Assembly (NCBI RefSeq): GCF_001679665.1
Contig: NZ_CP013244.1
Span: 3,531,001 to 3,595,000 of the forward strand
DNA: 64,000 nucleotides
Direction: 5' to 3'
Source of the DNA: Candidatus Viadribacter manganicus
Lineage (GTDB): Bacteria > Pseudomonadota > Alphaproteobacteria > Caulobacterales > Aquidulcibacteraceae
Both the position numbers and the translations under genes were made by a program. Below are positions 47,626 to 58,046 of this stretch, in pieces (positions within the stretch are counted from its first letter, which is position 1; the number at the start of each line of letters is the position of its first letter). Below the pieces are notes generated by a model. That model worked only from the letters and a program-made list of their open reading frames with translations, had not been told where the DNA came from and ran no database searches.

Positions 47626-48137
47626 CAGGCCACGGCGCAGGCGAAAACGCGTTCGCCGGCGTCAAGCCGAAGTATTCCAGCGAACTCGTTTGCGGCCTTG
47701 AGACTGTTGATCTCGTCGCCTGAAAAGAGATCGCCAACTTCTCGGATGTTGCGAACGAGCAGCAATTCGCTCCCTTGTCCGTCGCGCGAATGGCGATCCT
47801 TCATCCAATAGGAGACGACGCTACGAGCCTCGCGGCTCTCGCAAACCCATGCAACACGGCGCAAAAGGAAAAAGTCGCTGCTGGTGTGAAGCACACGATA
47901 GTGCTGGCGCATGCCATCCAGGAGCTCGTTTGTAATTTGGGAAAAGTCGGCGTTGGCGGCGATGAAGTGCGCGGTGTCAGCGGAGGCGGCGCGCGGTTGA
48001 CGTTGATGGAATGCCGCCAGACCACAGAGCTCGTTGTGAGTGATGCGACCATCGAACTGAATGCGAGGGAGCTTCAGAATAGCATTTTCACTGACAACGA
48101 TTGGCGCCAGCTCACCCCAGCTGCACTGATCGCGTAG
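47622..48137 (-). pseudogene. Open frame without a usual start codon; possible 5'-truncated gene
   Basis: On the minus strand one frame stays open from just after a TAG at 48138-48140 to TAG at 47622, 171 codons, with neighbour-like codon use. It has no ATG, GTG or TTG until the ATG at 47912, which would leave 96 residues starting MRQHYRVLHTSSDFFLLRR. The upstream part also looks like protein (WGELAPIVVSENAILKLPRI, DGRITHNELCGLAAFHQRQP). The product is soluble and unrecognised. Either a remnant whose N-terminus was lost, a rare start codon, or a 96-residue gene. The region up to 48243 shows nothing else clear. Confidence 0.5.
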
Positions 48138-48243
48138 CTAGGTCGCAAAGCCGAACGATGGTTTAAGTAGCGCGTGTTGCTCCATAGTCCGTTCGGACTG
48201 GAGCTATTGAATATTGGCGCTGTGACAGCACGAGAGAGTGGCG

Positions 48244-49635
48244 TCATGCCGCGTTTGAATGCTGCCAGGCTTGTAAGTCAGTCAGTGCGCGCTCGGCCAG
48301 CGCTAGTTTCTTCGCGCGGCCGCGGTCTTCGCCTTTCAGCTTTTTACCGTCGGGGCCATGCGTGGGTGCGGCGATTTCCGGAAAGAGACCGAAGTTCACA
48401 TTCATTGGCTGAAAGGAGTTCTTGCCGTCGCTGACGTGCCCGCCACTGACGTGTGCGATCAGCGCGCCGAACGCTGTCGTTGCAGGCGGCGCCTCAATCG
48501 GACGGCCCAAACGCTCGGCGGCGGCAAATCGCCCAGCCATCATGCCCATGGCGGCGCTTTCAACGTAGCCTTCAACACCTGTGACTTGCCCTGCGAAGCG
48601 CACGCGTGGTTCGGCGCGCAGGCGCAGCGTGCCATCGAGCAGCTTGGGTGAATTCAGGAACGTGTTGCGGTGGATGCCGCCAAGGCGCGCGAAGCGAGCG
48701 TTCTGAAGCCCTGGGATCATGCGGAAGATTTCTTCCTGAGCGCCGTATTTCAGCTTGGTCTGGAAGCCCACGATGTTGAAGAGCGTGCCGAGCTTGTTGT
48801 CTTGGCGCAACTGCACAACAGCATGCGGGCGCTTACCGACCCGTGCATCCATCAATCCCACCGGCTTCATGGGCCCAAACCGCAGGGTTTCCGGGCCGCG
48901 CTCGGCCATGACTTCGATGGGAAGGCAGCCTTCGAAGTATGGCGTGTTCTTTTCCCACTCTTTGAACTCGGTCTTTGCGCCGCTGTTCAGCGCGGCGATG
49001 AATGCCGTGTACTGCGCCTCGTCCATCGGGCAATTCACATAAGCGGCTTTGTCGCCGCCGGGGCCTTCCTTGTCGTATCGGGACTGCTTCCAGGCGATGT
49101 CAAAGTCGATCGAGTCCGCATGCACGATCGGCGCAATCGCGTCGAAGAAGGCGAGTGAATCTTCGCCGGTGAGATTGCGGATCGAGTCCGCGAGCGCTGG
49201 CGATGTGAGCGGGCCGGTTGCGAAGATGACCTTTTCGGCCTCGCTCGTGAGGAGTGCTTCGAGGGATTTTACTTCGCCGCGCTCGATGGTGATCAGTGGG
49301 TGGTTTTCAAGCGCGGTTGTGACCGCGTTGCTGAACACGTCGCGGTCAACAGCCAGAGCACTGCCCGCTGGCACCTGCGCCGGCGCGGCGCTCGCCATCA
49401 CGAGTGAATCCAGGCGGCGCATTTCTTCGTGGAGCAGGCCGACCGCATTGCCGCGCCAATCATCCGAGCGGAAAGAGTTCGAGCACACGAGTTCCGCGAA
49501 TTTTTCTGTGTGATGCGCGTCGGTTTTCACGATTGGGCGCATTTCGTGCAAGACGACTGGGACAGTGGCGCTTGCGAGCGCCCATGCGGCTTCCGAGCCA
49601 GCAAGGCCGCCGCCGACAACATGGACAGGTTTCAT
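48244..49635 (-). CDS. trmFO: Methylenetetrahydrofolate-tRNA-(uracil-5-)-methyltransferase TrmFO
   Basis: A 463-residue FAD enzyme that methylates U54 of tRNA using methylene-THF. The ATG at 49635 puts the FAD motif [17 protein letters not shown] at once at the N-terminus; an upstream extension overlapping the divergent gene is not needed. [45 protein letters not shown] with catalytic Cys, and [20 protein letters not shown] match Trm[14 protein letters not shown] near the end is typical. Confidence 0.95.
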   Translation of the reverse strand: MKPVHVVGGGLAGSEAAWALASATVPVVLHEMRPIVKTDAHHTEKFAELVCSNSFRSDDWRGNAVGLLHEEMRRLDSLVMASAAPAQVPAGSALAVDRDVFSNAVTTALENHPLITIERGEVKSLEALLTSEAEKVIFATGPLTSPALADSIRNLTGEDSLAFFDAIAPIVHADSIDFDIAWKQSRYDKEGPGGDKAAYVNCPMDEAQYTAFIAALNSGAKTEFKEWEKNTPYFEGCLPIEVMAERGPETLRFGPMKPVGLMDARVGKRPHAVVQLRQDNKLGTLFNIVGFQTKLKYGAQEEIFRMIPGLQNARFARLGGIHRNTFLNSPKLLDGTLRLRAEPRVRFAGQVTGVEGYVESAAMGMMAGRFAAAERLGRPIEAPPATTAFGALIAHVSGGHVSDGKNSFQPMNVNFGLFPEIAAPTHGPDGKKLKGEDRGRAKKLALAERALTDLQAWQHSNAA

Positions 49636-49723
49636 GGCGCTCACATGCCGCGCCCAGGCGCGCGCTTCAAGCTCGCAGGCGCCCTCAAATCCAGGCATAA
49701 GCGCCGCCACAGGAGATTCAGCC

Positions 49724-50587
49724 ATGCCGGCAGGGGCAGTTCCCGTCCGTGAGAGCGTAGGTGCGGCGTTGCGGTTCGTCCGCGAAAATCTGCGTTTCAT
49801 CGCAACCGTTGCGCTGATCTACGCGGTGGCTTCGACACTGATCGCGGGGCTTGCGCTTAGCGTGCCGCAACTCGGCGTGCTCACCATGGTGGCGAATGGC
49901 CTCGTGCAGGCGTTTTGCTATGGCGCGTTGACTGCGGGCGCGTTGTTTGGCGTCGATACTGTCCGATCACGATGGACCAAGGACGGATGGCGCGTTTGGT
50001 CGTCCATGGTCGTGGTCGGCTTTTTCATGTTCATCGTGATGGTGGTCATCACCATTCCCGTCACAATCGCCCTCGTGGCTGGACCGCTTGGCGCTTATGC
50101 GACGGATCTGCAGGCCGCTGGTTCGGATGAAGCGGCCGTGATGCAGATCATGATGCGGTTCTTTACGGAAAACCCCGTTGCGGTGCTGATCACCATCTTG
50201 TTCTATTTTGCCGTTTGGCTGTTGCTCACGTCGCGGCTCTATCTTGCGGCGCCGGCAAGTGTCGAAGCAGGGCGCGTGCTCACGTTCGACACTTGGAACT
50301 GGACCAAGGGCGCGATGGTGCGCATCACGTGGGCGCGCTTCATGTTGCTGGTTCCAGCGTATGTGTTGATGTTTGCGCTTACGGCGCTGCTTGGGCGCGT
50401 ATTTGGATTCAACGTTCTCGATGGCGCCTCAATGCAGGCGGCGGTCGCCGCCAATCCAATCGGCATTGTCATCTTTGAGTTTGTGACTTCATTCATCGTG
50501 TTGGGGTTATATGCCTCACTCGAGGCAGGGCTTTCGGCGTACCTTTATCGCGGTTTGAAGCCCGCAAGCGCGCCGCCTGCCGCGTAA
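49724..50587 (+). CDS. Hypothetical multi-pass membrane protein
   Basis: A 287-residue protein with about six hydrophobic segments. AGGAGA before the ATG at 49724 fixes the start. Features include [20 protein letters not shown], a loop [20 protein letters not shown], and [20 protein letters not shown], the last resembling membrane domains of glycerophosphodiester-phosphodiesterase-like or DUF families rich in amphipathic loops. No function can be assigned. Divergent from trmFO, upstream of a MATE gene by 42 bases. Confidence 0.75.
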   Translation: MPAGAVPVRESVGAALRFVRENLRFIATVALIYAVASTLIAGLALSVPQLGVLTMVANGLVQAFCYGALTAGALFGVDTVRSRWTKDGWRVWSSMVVVGFFMFIVMVVITIPVTIALVAGPLGAYATDLQAAGSDEAAVMQIMMRFFTENPVAVLITILFYFAVWLLLTSRLYLAAPASVEAGRVLTFDTWNWTKGAMVRITWARFMLLVPAYVLMFALTALLGRVFGFNVLDGASMQAAVAANPIGIVIFEFVTSFIVLGLYASLEAGLSAYLYRGLKPASAPPAA

Positions 50588-50629
50588 GTCTCGACCGACT
50601 CGCGCGCCTCGGCTAAGGCGTGCGTCCCC

Positions 50630-51964
50630 ATGACCGCCACCCGATCTTTCGTCGTGCCGTTGTTGCGTATTGCCGGACCTGTGGCGCTCGCGCGCCTGGG
50701 CATTATCGGCATGGCTCTGGTCGATACGATCGTTGTTGGGCAGCTCGCGCCTGACGAACTCCCTCACCAAGCTCTCGGATGGGCGCCGACGGCGGTGTTT
50801 CTCGTGGCTGCTATTGGTTTGTTGCAAGGGGTGCAGGTACTCGCTGCGCGCTCGATCGGAGAGGGCAATAAGAAGGGAGCAGGTGTTGCGCTCCGTCGCG
50901 GGCTTATCGTCGGCTTGATAGCAGGCGTTCTGTCGGCGATCGCGATGTGGGTGGCAGGGGAGCGGTTGTTCACCGTGTTCGGCATTGAGGCGCACCTGGC
51001 GGGTCCGTCCACGCCGGTGATGAACATTCTCGCGCTCTCGATACCGCTGCATCTGCTCTACATCGCCGGCACTTATTTTTTGGAAGCGATCAAGAAGCCG
51101 GGAATCTCAACGGCGGTCATGTGGATTGCGAATGCAGTGAACCTCGGCTTGAACTTGTGGTGGGTGCCCGAGCATGGCGCGGAAGGTTCAGCTTGGGCGA
51201 CCGTTGGCGCACGCGTGTTTCTCGCCGGTGCGCTGCTCATTTGTATCTATCTGCTGCGTGACGGCGTCGCGTTTGGTGTGCGCAAAAGTAAGGACGCGAA
51301 GGGGCCTAGCTATGGCGGCCTGCTCGCGGTGGGCGCTGCCGCCGCCGTGAGCCAAGCTGTCGAAGCTGGAGCGTTTTCGGCGATGACGGTGATTGCCGGA
51401 CGGATTGGCGCAGAGGTGGTCGCCGCGTATCAGATCATGCTCAATCTAATGGCCCTCGTGTTCATGATTGCGCTTGGCCTTGCGGCTGCGACGGCGGTGC
51501 TGGTGAGCGAAGCGATCGGAAGGCAGGCGCCCCATGACGCCGCGCGCGCCGGCTGGACAGGTGTGGGGCTGAACGCGATCGGTATGCTGATCGCAGCCGT
51601 GCTTATCCTCGCATTTGCTGGACCGATCGGGCGCGCCTACACGGCCGATCTCACGCTCTCGGCGTTGATTGCGTCCTTGATGTGGGTCGCGGCGATGGTG
51701 CTGTTGCCTGACGGCACGCAGGTGGTCAGCGCATCGGCATTGCGCGCACGAAGCGACAACTGGTTTCCGACCTTCAGCCATATTCTGGCCTATGCGGTCG
51801 TGATGCCCGTCGTCGGCTATTGGCTCGCGGAGCATCAGGGCATGGGTGTCGCCGGCTTATTGTTCGCAATCTTCTGGTCGAGCGTGCTCAGTGCGGCAGT
51901 CTTGCTGGCGCGCTGGTGGGCGATTGCAAATCGGCCCGTTAAAGCGGTCGTGTCAGCCGCCTAG
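50630..51964 (+). CDS. MATE-family multidrug/organic cation efflux protein
   Basis: A 444-residue transporter with twelve predicted helices in two related halves. RIAGPVALARLGIIGMALVDTIVVG is split across the opening helix with the usual Asp, GVQVLAARSIGEGNKKGAGV is the first conserved loop, and SEAIGRQAPHDAARAGWTGV is its counterpart in the second half (QAIGRGD-like). These Na+- or H+-driven exporters remove drugs and metabolites. Its stop interlocks as CTAG with the next, convergent gene. Confidence 0.9.
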   Translation: MTATRSFVVPLLRIAGPVALARLGIIGMALVDTIVVGQLAPDELPHQALGWAPTAVFLVAAIGLLQGVQVLAARSIGEGNKKGAGVALRRGLIVGLIAGVLSAIAMWVAGERLFTVFGIEAHLAGPSTPVMNILALSIPLHLLYIAGTYFLEAIKKPGISTAVMWIANAVNLGLNLWWVPEHGAEGSAWATVGARVFLAGALLICIYLLRDGVAFGVRKSKDAKGPSYGGLLAVGAAAAVSQAVEAGAFSAMTVIAGRIGAEVVAAYQIMLNLMALVFMIALGLAAATAVLVSEAIGRQAPHDAARAGWTGVGLNAIGMLIAAVLILAFAGPIGRAYTADLTLSALIASLMWVAAMVLLPDGTQVVSASALRARSDNWFPTFSHILAYAVVMPVVGYWLAEHQGMGVAGLLFAIFWSSVLSAAVLLARWWAIANRPVKAVVSAA

Positions 51965-52851
51965 GCGCTCGCGCCGAGAATCCAACCTTCTTCGTGCTCA
52001 ACGATCTCGCGACGCGGATCATCTTTGGCTGGGCCGAAGATGGCGCCGAGCTGAAACTTTTCGTCCAGCGCGTTGAAGCGCTCGCACGCACCGCGCACTT
52101 GGGCCTGATCTTTGATCTCACCGGCATTTGGCTTTGCGGCGTAGAGTGAGGGATAGATTTCAGCGAACACCGCGTCGACATCTACAACGTCTCCAGGCGT
52201 AAGCGCCTTCCAGCCGGTTTCAAATGGCCAGACTTTTAAGGCGCGCGCATCGCGCAGACGCTTCACGACCGGCAAGCCCGTGAGCGCCTGACCGCCGACC
52301 GACCCTTGATAATAGAGCTTCCAAATTGATGAGGCGCCCTTAGCCGCCTCATCCGCGTAGCGCAGTTCCGGTAGATCGCCGGGGCCATGTTCACGAGGAC
52401 GTTTCGCTGAAAGCATCGTTTGTTCATCGCGGGCCGGGGCGCCCCAGAATGGAAACGCCTCGCCGGTCATCAACCGATTCATCTTCGCGCCAACTTGAAA
52501 CCGGTTGTTGGTGTTGTCCGGCTTGTCCTTCACTTCCTTCGCGGCGAAATCCATGAGCGCACGCCAGGGTTCGCCGCCGAGTTTCAGCGCCGCTGCCGTG
52601 CCGCGCGGAAAGCCCATTGGAAAATCGAAACCTACGAGGACGCGCTCGCCCTTGCGCTTGAGGTCATCAAGGATGCTGTTCAGAAGTTTTTCGGCTTCAG
52701 CGCGCGTCGCGGGGTTGTGCGCGTCAAACGCCATCTGAAAGCGAACATTGCGTTTAAGCACGCCGATCCAGACCGAGTCCGGACCGGTTGTCGGCTTGGA
52801 AGCAGCGCTCCAGTCGACCATCACGTACGCTTGAAAAAGTCTTTGGTTCAT
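51961..52851 (-). CDS. Uncharacterised conserved protein with RNase H-like features
   Basis: A 296-residue soluble protein. YVMVDWSAASKPTTGPDSVW at 9-28 and VLVGFDFPMGFPRG near 90 give two Asp-bearing strands reminiscent of RNase H-fold proteins of the DUF429 type, but I cannot confirm the family. GPGDLPELRYADE, KVWPFETGWKAL and VFAEIYPSLYA are other conserved-looking parts. I recall such proteins being loosely labelled cobalamin biosynthesis CbiG in alphaproteobacteria; nothing here supports that. It starts one base after the MDR reductase stop, so the two form an operon. Confidence 0.6.
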   Translation of the reverse strand: MNQRLFQAYVMVDWSAASKPTTGPDSVWIGVLKRNVRFQMAFDAHNPATRAEAEKLLNSILDDLKRKGERVLVGFDFPMGFPRGTAAALKLGGEPWRALMDFAAKEVKDKPDNTNNRFQVGAKMNRLMTGEAFPFWGAPARDEQTMLSAKRPREHGPGDLPELRYADEAAKGASSIWKLYYQGSVGGQALTGLPVVKRLRDARALKVWPFETGWKALTPGDVVDVDAVFAEIYPSLYAAKPNAGEIKDQAQVRGACERFNALDEKFQLGAIFGPAKDDPRREIVEHEEGWILGASA

Positions 52852-52852
52852 A

Positions 52853-53851
52853 TCAGCCGAGTTTTACGAGCATCTTTCCCGTGTTTCCTCCGCTGAAGAG
52901 GTTGAGAAACGCTTTCGGTGCGTTCTCTACCCCATTCTCGACGGTTTCCTCCGCCTTAATCTTACCGTCGCGAACCCAACCGCCCATCTCGGTATAGAAT
53001 TGCTCGCGCATGTCGGCGAAGTCGGAAACGATGAAGCCCTGCATCTTGATGCGCTTGCCGACGATATAGCTCATGTTGCGCGGGCCGGGTGCGGGTTCTT
53101 TGTCGTTATAGATGGAGATCATGCCGCATTCGATGAAGCGCGCGAACGGTCGCGCGACGTCAAGGGCGACTTCCAGATGTTCACCGCCGACATTGTCGAA
53201 GTAGATGTCGATGCCCTTAGGTGCGGCGGCGCGAACGTTTTCGAGCAAGTTGCCCTTCTTGTAATTTACGCCGGCATCGACGCCGACGCTCTTTAGCCAC
53301 GCAAGCTTTTCATCTGAGCCAGCCGAGGCAATCACGGTGCATCCGCGCAGCTTCGCAATCTGGCAAACCGCCGAGCCGACAGCGCCCGCAGCGCCGGAGA
53401 CGAATACGGTGTCGCCAGCCTTGGGTTCGCCAATACGGTGGAAGCTGGTGTAGGCGGTCATGCCGGGCATGCCGAGCACGCCAAGATACGCCTGCGGCGG
53501 CACGCCCCCTGGAAGCTTGTTGAGCGCTGATCCGGAGGCAACGAAAGCCTCGCGCCATCCATTCATGCTCTCGACGAGATCGCCAACCGCGAATTTCGGA
53601 TCGTTCGACTGCACGACAGTACCGACCGCGCCGCCTTGGAGTGCTTGGCCGATTTGAAAAGGCGGTACGTAGCTCGGGCGATCGTACATACGCCCGCGCA
53701 TGTACGGGTCGACGGACATCCATTGGTTGCGCACCAAAACTTCACCTGGCCCGGGGTCGGCGACGTCCACTGTCGCGACTTCAAAATTCGACGCTTCCGG
53801 CATCCCAACCGGACGGCTTTTCAAACGGATCTCGCGCGACTTGGTCGCCAT
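52853..53851 (-). CDS. Zinc-free MDR-family NADP-dependent oxidoreductase (CurA/leukotriene B4 dehydrogenase-like)
   Basis: A 332-residue medium-chain reductase. AGGAG before the ATG at 53851 decides the start over a long upstream extension. VRNQWMSVDPYMRGRMYDRP is the signature of the PTGR/CurA group, GMPGMTAYTSFHRIGEPKAG and VFVSGAAGAVGSAVCQIAKL hold the NADPH site, and IYFDNVGGEHLEVAL follows. Zinc ligands are missing, as expected. Likely reduces alkenal/one double bonds. Followed by the RNase H-like gene; divergent from gltX. Confidence 0.92.
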   Translation of the reverse strand: MATKSREIRLKSRPVGMPEASNFEVATVDVADPGPGEVLVRNQWMSVDPYMRGRMYDRPSYVPPFQIGQALQGGAVGTVVQSNDPKFAVGDLVESMNGWREAFVASGSALNKLPGGVPPQAYLGVLGMPGMTAYTSFHRIGEPKAGDTVFVSGAAGAVGSAVCQIAKLRGCTVIASAGSDEKLAWLKSVGVDAGVNYKKGNLLENVRAAAPKGIDIYFDNVGGEHLEVALDVARPFARFIECGMISIYNDKEPAPGPRNMSYIVGKRIKMQGFIVSDFADMREQFYTEMGGWVRDGKIKAEETVENGVENAPKAFLNLFSGGNTGKMLVKLG

Positions 53852-54017
53852 GGTGGTTGCTCCTGAAAGGATAGGGCGACCATATCCGAAAACATCCTCC
53901 GGCCAAGGCGTCACACGTCCATAAGCCAAGACTCTGGTCAGGATTGCCGCGTGCGGCTGGACAGGGCAGGGCGGCGCGCCGCATAACCCCGGCCTTCCCG
54001 CAACGAGACCTAACGTA

Positions 54018-55355
54018 ATGTCCATTCGCCTCCGTTTCGCGCCGTCCCCCACCGGACGCATCCATGTTGGCAACGTCCGCACGGCGTTGATGAATTGGCT
54101 GTTCGCGATCCCGCAGGGTGGACAAGTGCTCTTGCGGATCGATGACACCGATCTTGCTCGCTCGACCAAGGAGTATGAGCAAAGCATCGAGGACGATTTG
54201 AAGTGGCTTGGGCTCCATTGGCAGGAGCGCGCCAACCAATCGCATCGTTTTGAGGCTTACGAAAAAGCCGCCGCCGCGCTGAAAGGGGCAGGGCTCCTTT
54301 ATCCCGCTTACGAGACCGAAGAAGAACTCGACCGCAAGCGCAAGATCGCACAAGCGACCGGTAAGCCACCGGTCTACGATCGCGCTGCGCTGAAGCTCAG
54401 CGCGGACGATCGAGCAAAACTTGAAGCGGAAGGACGCAAGCCGCACTGGCGTTTCAAGCTTTCCGGCGCCCGCAAGGAGTGGAACGACCTCGTGCGCGGG
54501 CACGTCTCGATCGACACTGCCTCGCTCAGCGACCCAGTATTGATCCGTGAAGACGGCGCATTTCTCTACACGCTGCCGAGTGTCGTGGACGATATCGACT
54601 TCAAGATCACCCACATCGTCCGCGGCGAGGACCACGTAACGAATTCCGGCGTTCAGATCGAAATCTTCGAAGCGCTCGGTGGCCCTGTTCCCTTGTTCGG
54701 GCACTTCCCGCTTTTGGTGGGCGCCGACGGCAACGCGCTCTCGAAACGGATTGGTTCGCTCGGTGTCGGAGAACTCGCCGCTGAAGGTTATGAGCCGATG
54801 ACGGTGCTCTCGCATCTCGCGAAGATTGGCACCTCTGACCCGGTTGAAGCGCGCGCGTCGCTCGAGGTTCTGGCGTCCGAGTTTGATTTCGCCAAGATCG
54901 GCCGGGCGCCGGCGCGGTTTGATCCGGAAGATTTGAAGCGCGTGAACGCGCAGCTGCTCCATCAGTACGACTACGCCAAAGTCAAAGATCGCTTGGTGAA
55001 GCTCGAGGCTGATCGTGGAGAAGCGTTTTGGAACGCCATTCGCGCGAACATTCAGCTGCTGCCTGAAGTGCGTCAGTGGGCGCATATTGTTGACGGGCCT
55101 ATCGAGCCCTTCGTGCCGGATGCAGCGTTTGCCGCTGCTGCCGCCGAAGTCTTGCCGAAGGGCGATTATGATGCGTCAAGCTGGCAATCGTTCACCAACG
55201 CTGTGAAGGAAAAGACCGGCGCAAAGGGCAAGGCGCTCTTCATGCCGCTTCGCCAAGCACTCACGGGGCTGGATCACGGACCCGAGATGGCAGCGTTGTT
55301 CCCGCTGATTGGTGAAGAGCGCGCGCGCAAGCGGTTGCTTGGGCAGACAGCGTGA
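54018..55355 (+). CDS. gltX: Glutamyl-tRNA synthetase
   Basis: A 445-residue class I synthetase. [20 protein letters not shown] carries the HIGH motif as HVGN at 16-19, [12 protein letters not shown] follows, [11 protein letters not shown] is the acceptor region, and [12 protein letters not shown] near 240 is KMSKS-like. The length is slightly short of E. coli (471). Alphaproteobacteria often carry two gltX genes, one charging tRNA-Gln as well; which one this is cannot be settled here. Its stop overlaps the bioB start (GTGA). Confidence 0.95.
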   Translation: MSIRLRFAPSPTGRIHVGNVRTALMNWLFAIPQGGQVLLRIDDTDLARSTKEYEQSIEDDLKWLGLHWQERANQSHRFEAYEKAAAALKGAGLLYPAYETEEELDRKRKIAQATGKPPVYDRAALKLSADDRAKLEAEGRKPHWRFKLSGARKEWNDLVRGHVSIDTASLSDPVLIREDGAFLYTLPSVVDDIDFKITHIVRGEDHVTNSGVQIEIFEALGGPVPLFGHFPLLVGADGNALSKRIGSLGVGELAAEGYEPMTVLSHLAKIGTSDPVEARASLEVLASEFDFAKIGRAPARFDPEDLKRVNAQLLHQYDYAKVKDRLVKLEADRGEAFWNAIRANIQLLPEVRQWAHIVDGPIEPFVPDAAFAAAAAEVLPKGDYDASSWQSFTNAVKEKTGAKGKALFMPLRQALTGLDHGPEMAALFPLIGEERARKRLLGQTA

Positions 55356-56302
55356 GTTTCGACGCGTTGCCCGCGCGACATGACTGGACGCGTGACGAAG
55401 TGGAGGCGCTGTTCGCGCTCCCGCTAAGTGATCTTATCTTGCGTGCGCAGGCGGCTTTGCGCGCTCACCACGATCCAGCGCACGTTCAGCGCTCGCGGCT
55501 CCTCAATATCAAGACCGGGGGGTGTGCGGAGAATTGCGGTTATTGCAGTCAGTCCGCGTACTTTCCAACCGGCCTCAAAGCCTCGAAACTAATGGATTGC
55601 GAGGATGTGGTCGCTGTCGCCGCGCGCGCGAAGGCCGAGGGAGCGGAGCGCTTTTGTATGGGCGCCGCATGGCGCGAACTTAAGGACCGCGATCTTCCGG
55701 CGATTGCCGAGATGGTCAAAGGTGTGAAGGCGCTTGGGCTAGAAACATGCATGACGTTAGGCATGCTGAGTCAAGCGCAAGCGGACGCGCTCGGCGAAGC
55801 AGGCCTAGATTACTATAACCACAACCTGGACACCGGGCCCGAATATTACCCCTCCGTTGTCTCGACGCGCACCTATCGGGAGCGTCTCGATACAATCGAA
55901 TACGTGCGCCATGCCGGTGTGAAAGTCTGTTGCGGCGGCATTTTGGGCATGGGGGAGCGGCATCAGGATCGCGCCGATTTGATCGTCGAGCTTGCAAAGC
56001 TGCGTCCGCACCCGGAATCTATACCTATCAATCAGTTGGTGCCGATCGCTGGCACGCCACTCAGTGGCGCGCCGCCTGTCGATGGCTTGGATTTCGTTCG
56101 CTGGATTGCGGTGGCTCGCATCGTGTTTCCGGAGGCCTACGTGCGCCTTGCCGCCGGTCGCGATCAGATGAGCCAGGAATTGCAGGCCATGTGCTTGCTG
56201 GCCGGTGCAAACTCCATCTTCGTAGGCGATAAGTTGCTGACGACGCCGCTTCCCGGTGAAGCACGTGACCGTGCGCTTCTGAATCAAATCGAGCGCGGTT
56301 AG
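55352..56302 (+). CDS. bioB: Biotin synthase
   Basis: A 316-residue radical-SAM enzyme that inserts sulfur into dethiobiotin. The 4Fe-4S motif is [15 protein letters not shown] with Cys58, Cys62 and Cys65; [32 protein letters not shown] and [11 protein letters not shown] give the 2Fe-2S ligands and substrate site. Starts with GTG overlapping gltX. No other bio gene is close, though accBC for biotin use is 11 kb away. Its stop interlocks with that of the sigma-linked membrane protein (TTAG). Confidence 0.97.
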   Translation: MSFDALPARHDWTRDEVEALFALPLSDLILRAQAALRAHHDPAHVQRSRLLNIKTGGCAENCGYCSQSAYFPTGLKASKLMDCEDVVAVAARAKAEGAERFCMGAAWRELKDRDLPAIAEMVKGVKALGLETCMTLGMLSQAQADALGEAGLDYYNHNLDTGPEYYPSVVSTRTYRERLDTIEYVRHAGVKVCCGGILGMGERHQDRADLIVELAKLRPHPESIPINQLVPIAGTPLSGAPPVDGLDFVRWIAVARIVFPEAYVRLAAGRDQMSQELQAMCLLAGANSIFVGDKLLTTPLPGEARDRALLNQIERG

Positions 56303-56889
56303 TCCTCGCATACTTTATCTAGCGCCCCGATCTCCGCATCCAGCTTCTTTACCGCCAAAGAATTGAGCCACCCGACCGCGGCGAACACGGCGGCGATCAA
56401 GCCGCAGCCGGTCAAGAACACGGCGAGCTTCGCAGGCAAGGGCGCCGGGTTCGCTTCCGTGAACGAAACGCCAGCCAGAAACACAGCCATGCCGGGAATA
56501 AATGGGGCGAGATACCAGCCCCACACCGTGCGTAACGCTTCGCGTTGGCGCGCCAGCTGCGAACGGTGAAACACGACCCAGCTTTGAGCACCCGCTTCCA
56601 ACTCGGCCCGCGTGGCGGTTCGACCTTGCCGGTGAAGTTGCCAGCATACGTAAAGCGCACCCGCCGCAATCAGCGCTGCGCCAACTTGCACGATGAATTC
56701 CGGCACAGTGAACGCTGTCCAAACGAAGAATGTCACCACGAACGCGGCGGCGAGATATTCGATGATGTTGCGCGTACGAATGCGCGTCTGAAAGCGCTGA
56801 GCGTGAGCGTGTACGTCGGCCAACGACATGGCGAAAGGATCCTGCGTTTGCTGCGTCCACAGCTTTTGAAAGGGATCGTGATCAGACAT
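56299..56889 (-). CDS. Membrane protein coupled to an ECF sigma factor
   Basis: A 196-residue protein with four hydrophobic segments (about 43-61, 65-84, 122-141, 149-172). The soluble N-terminus starts [20 protein letters not shown] and includes a short amphipathic helix. It overlaps the sigma gene by eight bases. It could be an anti-sigma factor that holds the sigma factor at the membrane, although the usual HxxxCxxC zinc motif is missing. Similar sigma-plus-membrane-protein pairs are common; its own family is not recognised. Confidence 0.72.
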   Translation of the reverse strand: MSDHDPFQKLWTQQTQDPFAMSLADVHAHAQRFQTRIRTRNIIEYLAAAFVVTFFVWTAFTVPEFIVQVGAALIAAGALYVCWQLHRQGRTATRAELEAGAQSWVVFHRSQLARQREALRTVWGWYLAPFIPGMAVFLAGVSFTEANPAPLPAKLAVFLTGCGLIAAVFAAVGWLNSLAVKKLDAEIGALDKVCED

Positions 56890-57403
56890 TGGCGGTCTCT
56901 TGGAACAAGCGGGCCAGGTGCGTCTTCAAGCGCGATACGCGCGTCGCGACGGCGCCAGCTGAAAGCCCTGTGATTTCGGCAATCGAAGCGGCGTCGAGCC
57001 CTTCGAGGTATAGTGTAATGATCTGTCGATCGGGCGGTCCAAGCCTGCGGATGATCGCGTTGAGCCGCGAGAGCGCCTCGCTTTCCTCCACCTCTGCCGA
57101 CAGGTTTTGTGCGGAAGGCAAATGCTCGATGTCTTCCAGTGGCACGAACGGGGCCCGCGTCCGCTGCTCACGGTCTACGTGCGATGCCGCGACGTTGTGC
57201 GCGACCCGGTAAACCCAGGTGCGCACGGAGCAGCGTCCATCGAAGGACGCGAAGCTTCGCCATAGGGCGACGTGCATATCTTGGAGGAGATCTCGCCGTC
57301 GCTCCGGGTTCGCCTCGGTTGCCGACGCCAGACGTTGAAGCGCGCGGCCATGCGCGACGGTGGCTTCTAGATAACGAGCGTCCTGATCGGGCGAGGGCCT
57401 CAT
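56882..57403 (-). CDS. ECF-type RNA polymerase sigma factor
   Basis: A 173-residue sigma-70 family protein. Region 2 is seen as RRRDLLQDMHVALWRSFASF and SVRTWVYRVAHNVAASHVDR (the -10 element reader); region 4 is LGPPDRQIITLYLEGLDAAS and IAEITGLSAGAVATRVSRLK, the helix-turn-helix for the -35. There is no long C-terminal tail. Downstream and overlapping lies a membrane protein that may be its anti-sigma. The signal and regulon are unknown. Confidence 0.92.
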   Translation of the reverse strand: MRPSPDQDARYLEATVAHGRALQRLASATEANPERRRDLLQDMHVALWRSFASFDGRCSVRTWVYRVAHNVAASHVDREQRTRAPFVPLEDIEHLPSAQNLSAEVEESEALSRLNAIIRRLGPPDRQIITLYLEGLDAASIAEITGLSAGAVATRVSRLKTHLARLFQETANV

Positions 57404-57433
57404 GACTGGATAGTCTAGCGGTCCCGGAATTTC

Positions 57434-58015
57434 TTACACGGCTGCTTTAACGCCAAGCGCGCTTAGGCATTCCGCAACAGAGTGGGCGTCGATGACGCCA
57501 TCCCGGAAGGAAGCTGGGGTCAGGTTCGCCTCCACCGTGTGATCCATCAGCATAAAGAATGGTGTCCAGAAGCCGTCTTCCGAGAGGAAGATGATGGGCT
57601 TCTTGTGCAGGTCGAGCCGGCGCCACGACAGCATCTCGACGGCTTCTTCGAGCGTGCCGATGCCGCCCGGGAGCACGACGAACGCGTCACTCTCCTCGAA
57701 CATGATGTGCTTGCGCTCATGCATGGTGTCGACCATGCGGTGCGGCACGGCCTCGTAGGTGATTTCGCGGCGTTCAAGAAAGCGCGGCATGATGCCTAGC
57801 ACCTCGCCGCCGGCTTCGTGCGCCGCCTTGGCCACGCGACCCATAAGTCCAACGGCGCCGCCCCCGTAGACCAAGCGAATGCCAAGCCCTGCCAAAGTCG
57901 CGCCGAAGCGGGAGGCCAGATCTAGGTATTCGGGCTTGGTCGTATTGGAGGAACCGCAATAGACGCACACGGAGCGGACTGCGGGACCGGGGGAGCTGGA
58001 ATCAGCCATGGGCAT
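57434..58015 (-). CDS. LOG-family (TIGR00730) Rossmann-fold protein
   Basis: A 193-residue protein of the cytokinin riboside 5'-monophosphate phosphoribohydrolase group. SVCVYCGSSNTTKPEYLDLA, LVYGGGAVGLMGRVAKAAHE and the nucleotide-binding VVLPGGIGTLEEAVEMLSW are the defining motifs. In bacteria these enzymes split nucleoside monophosphates to base and ribose-5-phosphate. It is 30 bases upstream of the sigma gene on the same strand and may share its transcript. Divergent from an ABC exporter. Confidence 0.92.
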   Translation of the reverse strand: MPMADSSSPGPAVRSVCVYCGSSNTTKPEYLDLASRFGATLAGLGIRLVYGGGAVGLMGRVAKAAHEAGGEVLGIMPRFLERREITYEAVPHRMVDTMHERKHIMFEESDAFVVLPGGIGTLEEAVEMLSWRRLDLHKKPIIFLSEDGFWTPFFMLMDHTVEANLTPASFRDGVIDAHSVAECLSALGVKAAV

Positions 58016-58046
58016 TGAACAGACTTAGCCAATGAAGCGGCATTGC

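Noticed and set aside
53781-55085. A 434-codon minus-strand frame opposite gltX
   Set aside because: gltX is certain from its synthetase motifs, and the antisense translation has no recognisable domain.
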